Shown: positions 61,201 to 63,947 of the stretch, in pieces | Position numbering within the stretch: position 1 is the stretch's first letter | Layout: the number at the start of each line of letters is the position of its first letter | Source of the DNA: Pectinophora gossypiella | Taxonomy: Eukaryota; Arthropoda; Insecta; Lepidoptera; Gelechiidae | Direction: 5' to 3' | Length of the DNA: 64,000 nt | Assembly (NCBI RefSeq): GCF_024362695.1 | Contig: NC_065408.1 | Location: forward strand, 14,384,001-14,448,000 | Made by a program: the position numbers and the translations under genes | The notes under the pieces: generated by a model | Told to the model about the DNA's origin: nothing | The model's database searches: none | Seen by the model: only the letters and a program-made list of their open reading frames with translations

Positions 61201-61749
61201 GTAAAACTGTAAGTGAATGTAAAAATGTAAAACTGTCTGAGAACTGATATTAGGCAGCTAAATTACTCAATTGTATACCAATATTTTATGCTTTTTTTTT
61301 TAAGAACGTCTAGGGCCCTGTGCCGAGGTTTTTCTTGCAGCTTCTTTTCCCCGGCTATACAGGTTGTGAGAAGCTGCAGTAGTTTTAGGCGGATGAGACG
61401 TTCGTTATGTAAAATTGACGATTCAAAGTGTAACTATGTCCAGTTACCTATTGAATAAAGATATTTTTGAATTTGAATTTGTTATTGACTGTAAAAATAA
61501 AAATAAATAAATAAATGTTTTTATGTTTTTTGAATATCGTAATCTGTTGTCGTCAGGATTACCTTCGCTTCCTGGTGACCTATCACCGGTTCATCTCGTT
61601 CAGCTTGTACTGTGTGGGCTTCGTGTGGTTCGTGCTCTCGCTGGTGAAGCGCTACTACATGCGTCAGTTCAGCCTCTTCGCCTGGACTCACGTGGCGCTG
61701 CTCATTGTCGTCACACAGAGCTACCTCATCATCCAGAACATATTTGAAG
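39795..61749 (+). CDS. Phosphatidate cytidylyltransferase (CDP-diacylglycerol synthase), 3'-partial
   Basis: Exons 39795-39869, 39948-40072, 40453-40549, 43820-43996 and 61557-61749 join in frame with GT/AG at each junction, giving 222 residues so far. The N-terminus is acidic and hydrophilic (1-67). Then comes a short basic RWRNWVIRG lead into a first membrane segment (about 74-99), a segment with VQVKCFEEIINIGYAVYR and [18 protein letters not shown], and further membrane helices (about 169-190 and 199-220). This strongly matches the animal Cds/CDS1/CDS2 family, which makes CDP-diacylglycerol from phosphatidate and CTP in the endoplasmic reticulum, feeding phosphatidylinositol synthesis. The catalytic C-terminal half lies beyond the window. 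The 17.6-kb fourth intron is full of transposons. Confidence 0.92.
39948..40072 (+). CDS. Cds exon 2
   Basis: 125 nt, acceptor TTGTTAG, donor GTAACG. Encodes VDSEEEKVLEEKYVDEMAKN and a segment with TPEILDQALSGLSS; ends inside an Arg codon completed by exon 3. Confidence 0.88.
40453..40549 (+). CDS. Cds exon 3
   Basis: 97 nt, acceptor GGGGTTAG, donor GTAATT. Encodes RWRNWVIRGIFTWLMIGAFC and the rest of the first membrane segment, ending PLALMIT. Exons 1-3 sum to a multiple of three. Confidence 0.9.
41227..41545 (-). repeat. LINE ORF2 C-terminal fragment with Cys-rich end
   Basis: The minus strand encodes KDNLSRWGFLNGSDLSCVCG, QTMAHLTSCPGCPDTC and an end RVEKYWAEKI-stop, then a tail of GACAAGAAGAAGAAG. 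The Cys/His spacing is typical of the end of many non-LTR retrotransposon proteins. It is 5'-truncated. Confidence 0.65.
41905..42440 (-). repeat. Decayed LINE: RNase H and C-terminal region
   Basis: On the minus strand an RNase H-like piece (ADELAREGSR, then PEPF) is followed, after frame breaks, by ALTGHCSLNKHLHRMQLTES, PLCRLCLKEDET and LLCSCEAL. This order is typical of R1/I/LOA-type LINEs that carry an RNase H domain. Its tail is AAT-repeat sequence (plus strand TTATTATTATTATT). It carries stops and shifts and cannot be functional. Confidence 0.6.
42605..42715 (-). repeat. RTE-like LINE 3' tail (HRQER subfamily) with CT microsatellite
   Basis: Plus strand CTCTCTCT run (about 42612-42640), then AAGAGCTGTGCTCTTGTCGG and TGGAGTAATCGCC, the reverse complement of the ending at 18.1 and 22.6 kb with its GAGAGAG tail. 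Confidence 0.6.
43172..43400 (+). repeat. Dispersed repeat I, longest copy
   Basis: About 230 bp: CTCACGCCCGTAATCCCAAA, GGGGTGGGCAGAGCCACAAG, then GATCAGCCTATCGCCCATAA and a final part with GACATGCCCGGGAAGACAAG. Several decayed relatives occur through the window. The family type is not determined. Confidence 0.55.
43531..43735 (+). repeat. Dispersed repeat L, copy 2, with a hAT-like end
   Basis: GGCTAGTTTCCAAGTAATCA at the left and TTTTAGATCTGTGTTTATTT at the right match 14998-15150. The right edge reads GAATGGCACATCACTG, like the termini of the hAT-like elements at 29 and 36 kb. I could not find its target duplication. Confidence 0.5.
43820..43996 (+). CDS. Cds exon 4
   Basis: 177 nt, 59 codons, phase 0 at both ends; acceptor TTGTCCAG, donor GTAAGT. 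Encodes VLCVQVKCFEEIINIGYAVY and the conserved [20 protein letters not shown], which is the clearest diagnostic stretch of the family in this window. Confidence 0.93.
44071..44353 (-). mobile_element. SINE (family S1) split by a LINE-tail insertion
   Basis: The core (AACGGCTTAACGTGCCTTTC) at 44075-44110 and the body and head (CGGACAATCAGGTGATCAGC to TTCGAACCCGGAACCTCC) at 44258-44345 are parts of one reverse S1 copy. Between them lies about 110 bp of LINE 3' end (44111-44218) plus an ATC-rich stretch. ATCATC occurs on both sides of the insert. Confidence 0.7.
44111..44218 (-). repeat. LINE 3'-end fragment (CAATAAAG tail family)
   Basis: Plus strand AATACAAATACACTTTATTG followed by CACCAAAATAAAAAG. 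In the minus sense it ends GGTGCAATAAAGTGTATTTG. Similar ends at 45377-45430, 62527-62612 and (forward) 63374-63408 are all 5'-truncated. Confidence 0.55.
45377..45430 (-). repeat. LINE 3'-end fragment (CAATAAAG tail family)
   Basis: AATACAATACAAATATACTT then TATTGCACCAAAACAATG; a very short copy of the family at 62527-62612. Confidence 0.5.
45480..45580 (-). repeat. Dispersed repeat J, reverse copy
   Basis: GGCGATAAGGCTCACCTATC, AAGGTGTGGGTACTTGGTTC and ATATGATCGTGAGG mirror blocks at 11750-11870 and 26205-26345. Confidence 0.45.
45588..45775 (-). mobile_element. SINE family S2 fragment
   Basis: The 3' two thirds of the 13363-13700 SINE in reverse: AGCGTTATCTCGTTTTTCAG, CTGACCTTCCAACCCGCGAA, GGTTAGGTCACATACCTTCG. 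The tRNA-like head is missing. Confidence 0.7.
45991..46213 (+). mobile_element. Helitron-like non-autonomous element
   Basis: About 220 bp, starting TCTAATATTACAAATCCGAA after an A and ending GCGGGCGAAAAGCTAAT. TC and CTRRT termini fit Helitrons, though the base after the end is A, not the expected T. The interior ATCCCGGAAATCACCTCCTG and the end are familiar from many moth genomes (recognition, not a search). Confidence 0.5.
46449..46590 (-). mobile_element. Palindromic mariner-like MITE (family B), copy 5
   Basis: 142 bp in the opposite orientation, TA on both sides; ends CGGTCACGAGCA and TGCTCATGACTG. Confidence 0.8.
46790..46867 (+). mobile_element. Foldback MITE family C, right arm, hit by the RTE LINE
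   Basis: TTCCACTTGATATCAACTCG, GAATCATGATCTGAATAATC and GTTTTCGTTACGATGGCATT lead into ACACCCTGTATA. The RTE element inserted directly after, at ATATACATAT. Only one arm remains. Confidence 0.65.
46876..49998 (+). CDS. RTE LINE endonuclease-reverse transcriptase, intact frame
   Basis: 1040 codons, no stops. Residues 1-96 are a Pro/Gly/Ser-rich leader of unknown role. An apurinic-type endonuclease follows with YNTCTLRTDEKL (about 100), LSEVRRKG (about 130), GDFNAQLG (about 238) and SDHRMVRG (about 330). A reverse transcriptase has NYRPISLL (about 617), AGFRKGFST (about 653), FVDYEKAFDS (about 686), QRGVRQGD (about 741) and the catalytic FADDIVLM (about 786). The end has GRPATRWTDDLVKVAG and finishes WASYG. 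All catalytic residues appear intact, so it may be an active autonomous element. The first ATG straddles the junction with the target duplication, so another start is likely (see findings). Confidence 0.9.
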   Translation: MGDVRGSKRHLSEPKPTSPARGTSCYSTKEALATHQHALDQRGGLMVQTPPNMTSTHKKRPPVPGSPVVRGYGSGYGNGGAGGAKNLRAGFGYHQRRLYLATYNTCTLRTDEKLTELEESISRLHWDVIGLSEVRRKGEDTITLGSGNLLYFREGEQLSMGGVGFIVHKSLVNNVLTIGSVSSRVAYLVLRISSRYSLTVIQVYAPTSGHHDDEVETMYEEISKAMHSHKSHYTIVMGDFNAQLGKRCGNELRVGQFGFGVRNTRGGMLADFMEKENLYMMNSFFRKPATRKWTWISPNGRYKNEIDFIMSTKKHIFNDVSVINAVKTGSDHRMVRGTLNINIKLERSRLIKSTLRPAPAQIQNPERFQLELQNRFEYLENCADVDDINDLMVDAVRTVGSKHFRTRRTKTQKLSAHTLELMDKRHEMRLQDSADVVRYRQLNRQISKSLTSDLRQFNTKRIKEAIERNKGSKVFAKDLSIGQSQLARLKTEDGRIISSTPEILREIESFYRQLYSTKTSGESMARDPRAKLTRHYTEDIPDVSLYEIRMALKQLKNNKAAGDDGITAELLRAGGTPILKVLQRLFNSVIFQGKTPRAWSGSEVILFFKKGDKALLKNYRPISLLSHVYKLFSRVITNRLACRFDDFQPPEQAGFRKGFSTIDHIHTLRQVIQKTEEYNLPLCLAFVDYEKAFDSIETWAVLQSLQRCQVDHRYIEVLRDLYQNATMSVRVQNQSSNPIQLQRGVRQGDVISPKLFTAALEDIFKLLDWKGFGININGEYLTHLRFADDIVLMAETLEDLNTMLEHLSNASQRVGLSMNMAKTKIMSNDHVAPTPVQVGNVTLEVVDQYIYLGQIIQLGKSNFEKEISRRIQLGWAAFGKLRNIFSSRIPQCLKTKVFDQCVLPVMTYGSETWPLTMGLVRRLGVAQRAMERAMLGISLLDRIRNEEIRRRTKVTDIARRIAKLKWQWAGHIARRTDGRWGGKVLEWRPRVGRRSVGRPATRWTDDLVKVAGSRWMRAAQDRSSWRSLGEAYAQQWASYG
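46878..50006 (+). mobile_element. RTE-type LINE, near full length, with 10-bp target duplication
   Basis: 3129 bp between copies of ATATACATAT (46868-46877 and 50007-50016). One open frame fills it. The 3' end has no long untranslated region: the stop codon TGA opens a TGATGATGATGAT tail. Short 3' ends with a trinucleotide-like tail are typical of the RTE clade. The short 5' part (the first about 290 bp encode a Gly/Pro-rich leader) may mean slight 5' truncation. Confidence 0.88.
50027..50474. mobile_element. hAT-like element with 8-bp target duplication
   Basis: 448 bp. The ends are TAGGGTTGCCATC and its reverse complement GATGGCAACCCTA. GTCATGGG flanks both sides (50019-50026 and 50475-50482). 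Inner arms are GC-rich (CCCCGGAT). No transposase frame. Its left duplication begins two bases after the RTE target duplication ends. Confidence 0.85.
50676..50965 (-). mobile_element. SINE with a tRNA/5S-like chimeric head (family S3), copy 1
   Basis: In the element's own sense (minus strand): GAGCTCGGTGGCGCAGCGGT, a tRNA A-box-like start; GAAGTTAAGCAAG and GGATGGGTGACC, which match the A and C boxes of the 5S rRNA internal promoter; then the shared SINE core around GTGCTTCGGAAGGCAC; then a tail CCCCAGCAGTGGGGACGTTA ending in GATGATGATG. A second copy at 62986-63282 is nearly the same. Confidence 0.75.
51410..51720 (+). mobile_element. 5'-truncated RTE LINE copy with 11-bp target duplication
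   Basis: Corresponds to roughly the last 380 bp of the 46878 element, with about 70 bp lost internally (the jump is at AAGCTGAAATGG/TTCCACG) and point changes that break the frame. ATAATACTAAC flanks both sides (51399-51409 and 51721-51731). It ends CTGATAATGATG. Confidence 0.85.
51738..51852. mobile_element. Foldback element, hairpin (family K)
   Basis: Arms of about 50 bp: CACATAATAAC[A/G]GGTTC then TTACCGCGTTTAAATGGG at the left are mirrored at the right by CCCATTTAAACGCGGTAAG. The loop is about 17 bp. A diverged copy is at 26615-26800, and a remnant at about 37330. Confidence 0.75.
52190..52480 (+). repeat. Dispersed repeat block with poly(T)
   Basis: TACCGACTTCAAAAAAGGAG, then a poly(T) run (52257-52281) and GAACCGATTTTGATAATTC, GGAAGTCAGGATCTGATGAT. 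This pattern is familiar from moth genomes (recognition only). It leads straight into the tandem array and shares the ACCGACTTCAAA motif with the inverted repeat at 53.7 kb. Confidence 0.45.
52480..53405 (+). repeat. Tandem array, four units of about 230-260 bp
   Basis: Each unit has AAAATGGCGG at about 52634, 52891, 53144 and 53371 (spacing 257, 253 and 227). Each holds a local palindrome, ATGGCGG ... CCGCCAT, and blocks TATTTAAATCTTGGTCAAAT and CTACGGCCTGGCAAAACTAT. The units are similar but not identical. Short open frames across them are chance products. It is not CRISPR-like: the units are long, with no regular short spacers. Confidence 0.85.
53505..53550 (+). repeat. (TG)n microsatellite
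   Basis: Alternating TG with few breaks, close downstream of the tandem array. Confidence 0.7.
53672..54108. mobile_element. Large near-perfect inverted repeat (foldback element)
   Basis: The left arm (about 53672-53824) and right arm (about 53956-54108) are reverse complements over about 150 bp with only a few mismatches, around a spacer of about 130 bp. Outer parts carry AAAACCGACTTCAAACGC and its complement; inner parts carry CTGAAG[T/C]CGGTGCCAAG. There is no coding capacity. An RNA from it would form a very long hairpin. Confidence 0.85.
54263..54305 (+). promoter_or_regulatory. Promoter-like CCAAT/TATA motifs with a GC palindrome
   Basis: ATTGG (54263-54267, a reverse CCAAT box), then TATAAA (54281-54286), then the perfect 18-bp palindrome CGCGCCGCGCGCGGCGCG (54288-54305). 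A second ATTGGTTAAA lies at about 54362. The GC content contrasts with the AT-rich intron. It may be a promoter of a small element or chance; no transcript is implied. Confidence 0.3.
54443..54857 (+). mobile_element. tRNA-headed SINE (family S1) with an internal insertion
   Basis: Head GGTCCAGTGATTGAGCGTTG, B box GGGTTCGAATCCCGG and the end CACACGATAAAAAGAAG are typical. After the core a segment of about 77 bp (54657-54733, AT-rich then TTAGGGAAGCTTACAGCG) is inserted, with ACTGAT on both sides. There is also a short extra piece (ACAGACAGGGAGACAGG) within the core. Confidence 0.8.
55053..55115 (+). repeat. Dispersed repeat I, diverged copy
   Basis: CTTATCCCTAAAGAAGTGG and ACAGAGCCACAAATAATC are faint matches to the family at 43172-43400. 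Confidence 0.4.
55404..55603. mobile_element. Foldback MITE family C, full-length palindrome
   Basis: About 200 bp: left arm ACAAGGTGTTAGTGACATCG through CATCAAGTGAAATTTTCCGT; right arm GAAATTCCACTTGATATCAA through CGATGTTACTAACACCC. The arms are almost 90 bp, with a short centre (AAAAATCATTTTTTCG). Confidence 0.75.
55638..55750. mobile_element. Foldback MITE family C, second copy in tandem
   Basis: ACGGGGTGTAAGTGACATTA ... CGGATAATTCCACTTG ... CCCCTCAGTATTTGTTAAGA ... ACTAACACTCTGTATA. The left arm is shortened. It lies about 35 bp from the 55404-55603 copy. Confidence 0.65.
56627..56777 (-). mobile_element. SINE family S2 fragment
   Basis: The middle part of the 13363-13700 SINE in reverse: CTGACCTTCCAACCCGCGAA, CAATACAGGTTAGGTCACAT, CACGATGTTTTCCTTCACCG. 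Confidence 0.7.
56971..57560 (-). mobile_element. Helitron-like non-autonomous element
   Basis: In the minus sense it starts TCCATACTAATATTG after an A and ends GGGCAAAAGCTAGT before a T. These fit Helitron insertion between A and T with TC and CTRRT ends. Inside are an AC microsatellite (about 57510-57535) and repeat M (57021-57235). No helicase frame. Confidence 0.65.
57021..57235 (-). repeat. Dispersed repeat M, copy 2
   Basis: The reverse copy of 8840-9050: TTAACTGGTTGCACTTAAGA, TGTCGTTTCTGTAATAGACC, ACAACTAATGGTTCATAATT and CTTTGATTGTACC. It lies inside the Helitron-like element. Confidence 0.6.
57583..57620 (+). repeat. RTE/SINE tail fragment
   Basis: GAGGCCTGGGCCCAGTAGTT then GACGTTTATTACAGGCTG; a remnant of the RTE-like tail seen in SINE family S4. 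Confidence 0.4.
58215..58298 (+). repeat. SINE family S1 remnant
   Basis: GCCTCTGTGGTCTAGTGTTA, then after a deletion AAGGACATTGCAGACTGAAT and CACCTGAATGTCC. Strongly decayed. Confidence 0.5.
58321..58430 (+). mobile_element. Foldback MITE family C, right half
   Basis: TCTATACTTTTGCGACAGAA, AATTCCACTTGATATCGAC, GAATCGTGGTCTGAATCATC, GTTTTCGTTACGATGTCACT, ending CATCCTGTATG. The left half is absent. Confidence 0.7.
58800..59035 (-). mobile_element. Helitron-like non-autonomous element
   Basis: In the minus sense it ends GGGGCGGGTCGCTAGT (CTAGT terminus). It contains ACTACGCAACGGATTTTGAT and CTGTCCCTATATCCCTATGT. The pattern is familiar from many insect genomes (recognition only). The 5' end on the minus strand is unclear. 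Confidence 0.5.
60048..60150 (+). repeat. LINE 3'-end fragment, decayed copy
   Basis: GAACGTCTAGGGCCTTGTGC matches the start of the 61303 copy exactly but for one base, then divergence rises (CTGCAGTAGTATTAGGCAGA). Confidence 0.5.
60161..60270. mobile_element. Foldback MITE family C, short palindromic copy
   Basis: 110 bp: ACAGGGTGATAGTGACATCG at one end, CGATGTCACTTACACCCTGT at the other. The inside arms are shortened, so the hairpin is compact. Confidence 0.7.
60918..61054 (-). mobile_element. Palindromic mariner-like MITE (family B), copy 6
   Basis: 137 bp, TA on both sides, ends CGGTCACGAGCA and TGCTCGTGACTG. The centre is altered by a small deletion. Confidence 0.78.
61303..61482 (+). 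repeat. LINE 3'-end fragment, copy 2
   Basis: About 180 bp: GAACGTCTAGGGCCCTGTGC, TTTTTCTTGCAGCTTCTTTT, GCTGCAGTAGTTTTAGGCGG, ending in ATTGAATAAAGATATTTTTG and repeated GAATTT. It carries the polyadenylation-like signal AATAAA. It ends 75 bp before a Cds exon. Confidence 0.65.
61557..61749 (+). CDS. Cds exon 5
   Basis: 193 nt, acceptor TCGTCAG, donor GTGAGT. Encodes DYLRFLVTYHRFISFSLYCV and two membrane helices (VWFVLSL; LLIVVTQSYLIIQ), ending NIFE plus one base. The downstream exons with the cytidylyltransferase signature lie outside the window. Confidence 0.92.
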
Positions 61750-61798
61750 GTGAGTTTTTTTTTTTAGTTTTGATGGGCAAAGAAATACATGATATATA

Positions 61799-62014
61799 CA
61801 GTGTGTAAGTGACATCGTAACGAATACTGAGGACGATGATTTCAGACCGTGATTCTGAGTTAATATCAAGAGGAATTCCGTCGCAAAATCCACGATATTT
61901 TTTAAATTATTTTCAATTCTATACTTTTGTGATGGAAAATTCCACTTGATATTAACTCTGAATAATCAGCTGAATCACCCCCCTCAGTATTTGTTACGAT
62001 GTCACTTACACCCC
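61799..62014. mobile_element. Foldback MITE family C, full-length copy
   Basis: About 216 bp: left arm CAGTGTGTAAGTGACATCGT through AATATCAAGAGGAATTCCG; right arm GGAAAATTCCACTTGATATT through TACGATGTCACTTACACCCC. The arms are about 90 bp. It starts 50 bp after the Cds exon 5 donor and abuts MITE B at its right end. Confidence 0.78.
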
Positions 62015-62017
62015 GTA

Positions 62018-62164
62018 CAGTCATGAGTAATATCATGTACCCACTTTAGAACCCTGTTGCACTATCATATTTGACATTTAATGAGACTTACGGTTTAATT
62101 GGCGAAAAAAGTTAATTTGACATGGTCTCAAAGTGTATACTATACATATTAGTACTCGTGAACG
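62018..62164 (+). mobile_element. Palindromic mariner-like MITE (family B), copy 7
   Basis: 147 bp directly abutting the previous element (CCCCG/TA/CAGTCATGAGTA). The right end is altered to GTACTCGTGAACG. Confidence 0.75.
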
Positions 62165-62202
62165 AACACGTCTAAGAACGTACAGTAGCCATACAAGTGT
62201 GT

Positions 62203-62310
62203 GTGGGTGTTAGTGACATAGTAACAAATACTGAGGGGGATGATTCAGACCATGATTCTGGGTCAATATCAAGTGAAATTTTCTGTCGAAAAAGTATAGA
62301 ACTGATAATA
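62203..62310 (-). mobile_element. Foldback MITE family C, single arm
   Basis: GGGTGTTAGTGACATAGTAA, GAGGGGGATGATTCAGACC, ATATCAAGTGAAATTTTCTG, ending AAAGTATAGAACTG. The partner arm is missing. Confidence 0.7.
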
Positions 62311-62526
62311 ATTAAAATAAAATATAAATTATTTTTAAAAGATTATAAATATTTTTTTACACACCAAACTCTAACATGACTCTTCGTATTATATATATCT
62401 ATAGACATACATAACAAAGCATCATTATTAGCTTAGGCATATGAAACGCGTTCGGTCGCCACACGACATTAAACTATGACGGACAATGGCACTTAACTTT
62501 TTAATGGACGTTGCCTCAGCGGGAAG

Positions 62527-62612
62527 TAATAGCAATACAATACAATACAAATACACTTAATTGCACCAAAATAAAAAGAAATAATTACGAAAAGACTCTT
62601 AACTAAGTACAT
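62527..62612 (-). repeat. LINE 3'-end fragment (CAATAAAG tail family)
   Basis: AATACAATACAATACAAATA then ACACTTAATTGCACCAAAAT and ACTCTTAACTAAGTACATG. The best copy of this tail in the window. Confidence 0.6.
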
Positions 62613-62710
62613 GTGTTAATTTATTTATTTATAATGGTACATACAACATTACAGTGTGGCCTCAATGCACTGTATAACGAGAACACAATTAAATGTACAC
62701 TACAACTATT

Positions 62711-62978
62711 CCTCTTCTATCGGGTGGGTTGTGAGGTGGATTACCAACCCCATCAACCCTGGCGTCAGGGTTATTATTCAGCCACCAAATGCCCCTGACA
62801 CGGCTCATGTAATTACTCACTTACATCAGTAAGTTAGTAAGCGGGACCAACGGCTTTACGTGCCTTGATCCTGCCTGCCTGATCAGCCTATAATGTCCTA
62901 ACCAAACCAAGGATTTTTGTGATATGTCTTCACCGGTATTCGGTAGCCTAACGCTCAACCACTGGACCATAAAGTCCG
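62711..62978 (-). mobile_element. tRNA-headed SINE (family S1), diverged
   Basis: CTCTTCTATCGGGTGGGTTG tail, CCCATCAACCCTGGCGTCAG, a core with ACCAACGGCTTTACGTGCC, and a decayed head with CTAACGCTCAACCACTGGAC. It carries several small deletions. Confidence 0.75.
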
Positions 62979-62985
62979 CCTACAA

Positions 62986-63282
62986 CTCATCATCATCAGC
63001 CCATTAACGTCCCCACTGCTGGGGCACGGGCCTTCCCTATGGATGGATAGGGAGATCGGGCCTTAAACCATCACGCGGGCCCAGTGCGGATTGATGGTTA
63101 TTAACGACTGCTAATGCAGCCGGGACCAACGGCTTAACGTGCCTTCCGAAGCACGGAGGAGCTCGAGATGAAAAATTTTTTTGTGGTCACCCATCCTATG
63201 ACCGGCCTTTGCGGAAGTTGCTTAACTTCAACAATCGCAGACCGAGCGCGTTTACCGCTGCGCCAGCGAGCTCCTCACCGAG
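62986..63282 (-). mobile_element. SINE with a tRNA/5S-like chimeric head (family S3), copy 2
   Basis: Minus sense: GAGCTCGCTGGCGCAGCGGT, TTGAAGTTAAGCAAC, GGATGGGTGACC, the shared core GTGCTTCGGAAGGCAC, and a tail CCCCAGCAGTGGGGACGTTA with GATGATGA at the end. It is the better preserved of the two, especially in the 5S-like part, where GAAGTTAAGCAAC is complete. Confidence 0.78.
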
Positions 63283-63373
63283 CGCCTACAACTATTAATG
63301 AATAATATAAAGTAAAATACATAGTCACATTAAAAAATAAAAGTCACTGTGGTGTGTAGTGTAGTAGTGTGTG

Positions 63374-63408
63374 ATTTAAGTACAATAAAGAGTTTTTGTA
63401 TTGTATTG
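63374..63408 (+). repeat. LINE tail (CAATAAAG family), forward
   Basis: AAGTACAATAAAGAGTTTTT then GTATTGTATTGTA. A palindromic MITE follows directly at the end of the TTGTA repeats. Confidence 0.45.
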
Positions 63409-63410
63409 TA

Positions 63411-63530
63411 CAGCAATATAATGTACCCACTTTAGGACTTTGTCGCATTAACATATTTGACATTTAGAGAGACTTACAGTTCAATTTGTCAATAAAGTTA
63501 ATGTGACATGGTACCAAAGTGTATACATAC
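63411..63530 (+). mobile_element. Palindromic mariner-like MITE (family B), copy 8, partial
   Basis: CAG followed directly by GCAATATAATG (six terminal bases lost), then the usual body to GTATACATAC. The right terminus is missing. Confidence 0.7.
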
Positions 63531-63947
63531 ACCGGCTAGCTTCTTAGTCGGAGAGCACCGAACCCCGGTATCGGACCTGCACTAATGAGTTATTAGCACT
63601 GCACTAGTCTTCTTAACACGCGTTGATAAGCAGCATAGCAACAAATGAATATTTACCTAAGCCCACACAAGTAAAGACCATTAAATAAATCTTAAGATAA
63701 CACCAAACACTCATAAGTGAATGTGACATCAGTTCAAATGTGTGAAATGTATTGGTTCAAGTTCATTGACCGATATAGTTATCAGATAAAACCACCAATT
63801 ATGTTTATCTATTGAATATGTTACAAATTGAGTCATGTTCTTGATAGAACGTATGAACTGAGCAAGACGACTTAGTAAGTATTGGGGGGGGGGGGGGAAT
63901 CAATGGGCACAGGCCTCCCCTCAGCTTACTTATGGTACTTCATCGGC

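Larger units (their letters stand above)
43997..61556 (+). other. Cds intron 4, 17.6 kb
   Basis: Starts GTAAGT and ends TCGTCAG. It holds the intact RTE LINE and more than fifteen other repeats listed separately. Stretches with nothing recognised include about 44420-45370, 50970-51390, 55120-55400, 55760-56620, 57640-58210, 59240-60040 and 60300-60910; several of these contain only short chance open frames. Confidence 0.7.

Noticed and set aside
63884..63898. Poly(G) run as a functional G-quadruplex
   Set aside because: A single G run of about 15 bases beside repeats may be a sequencing or assembly feature; there is no second run pattern to support a folded structure.
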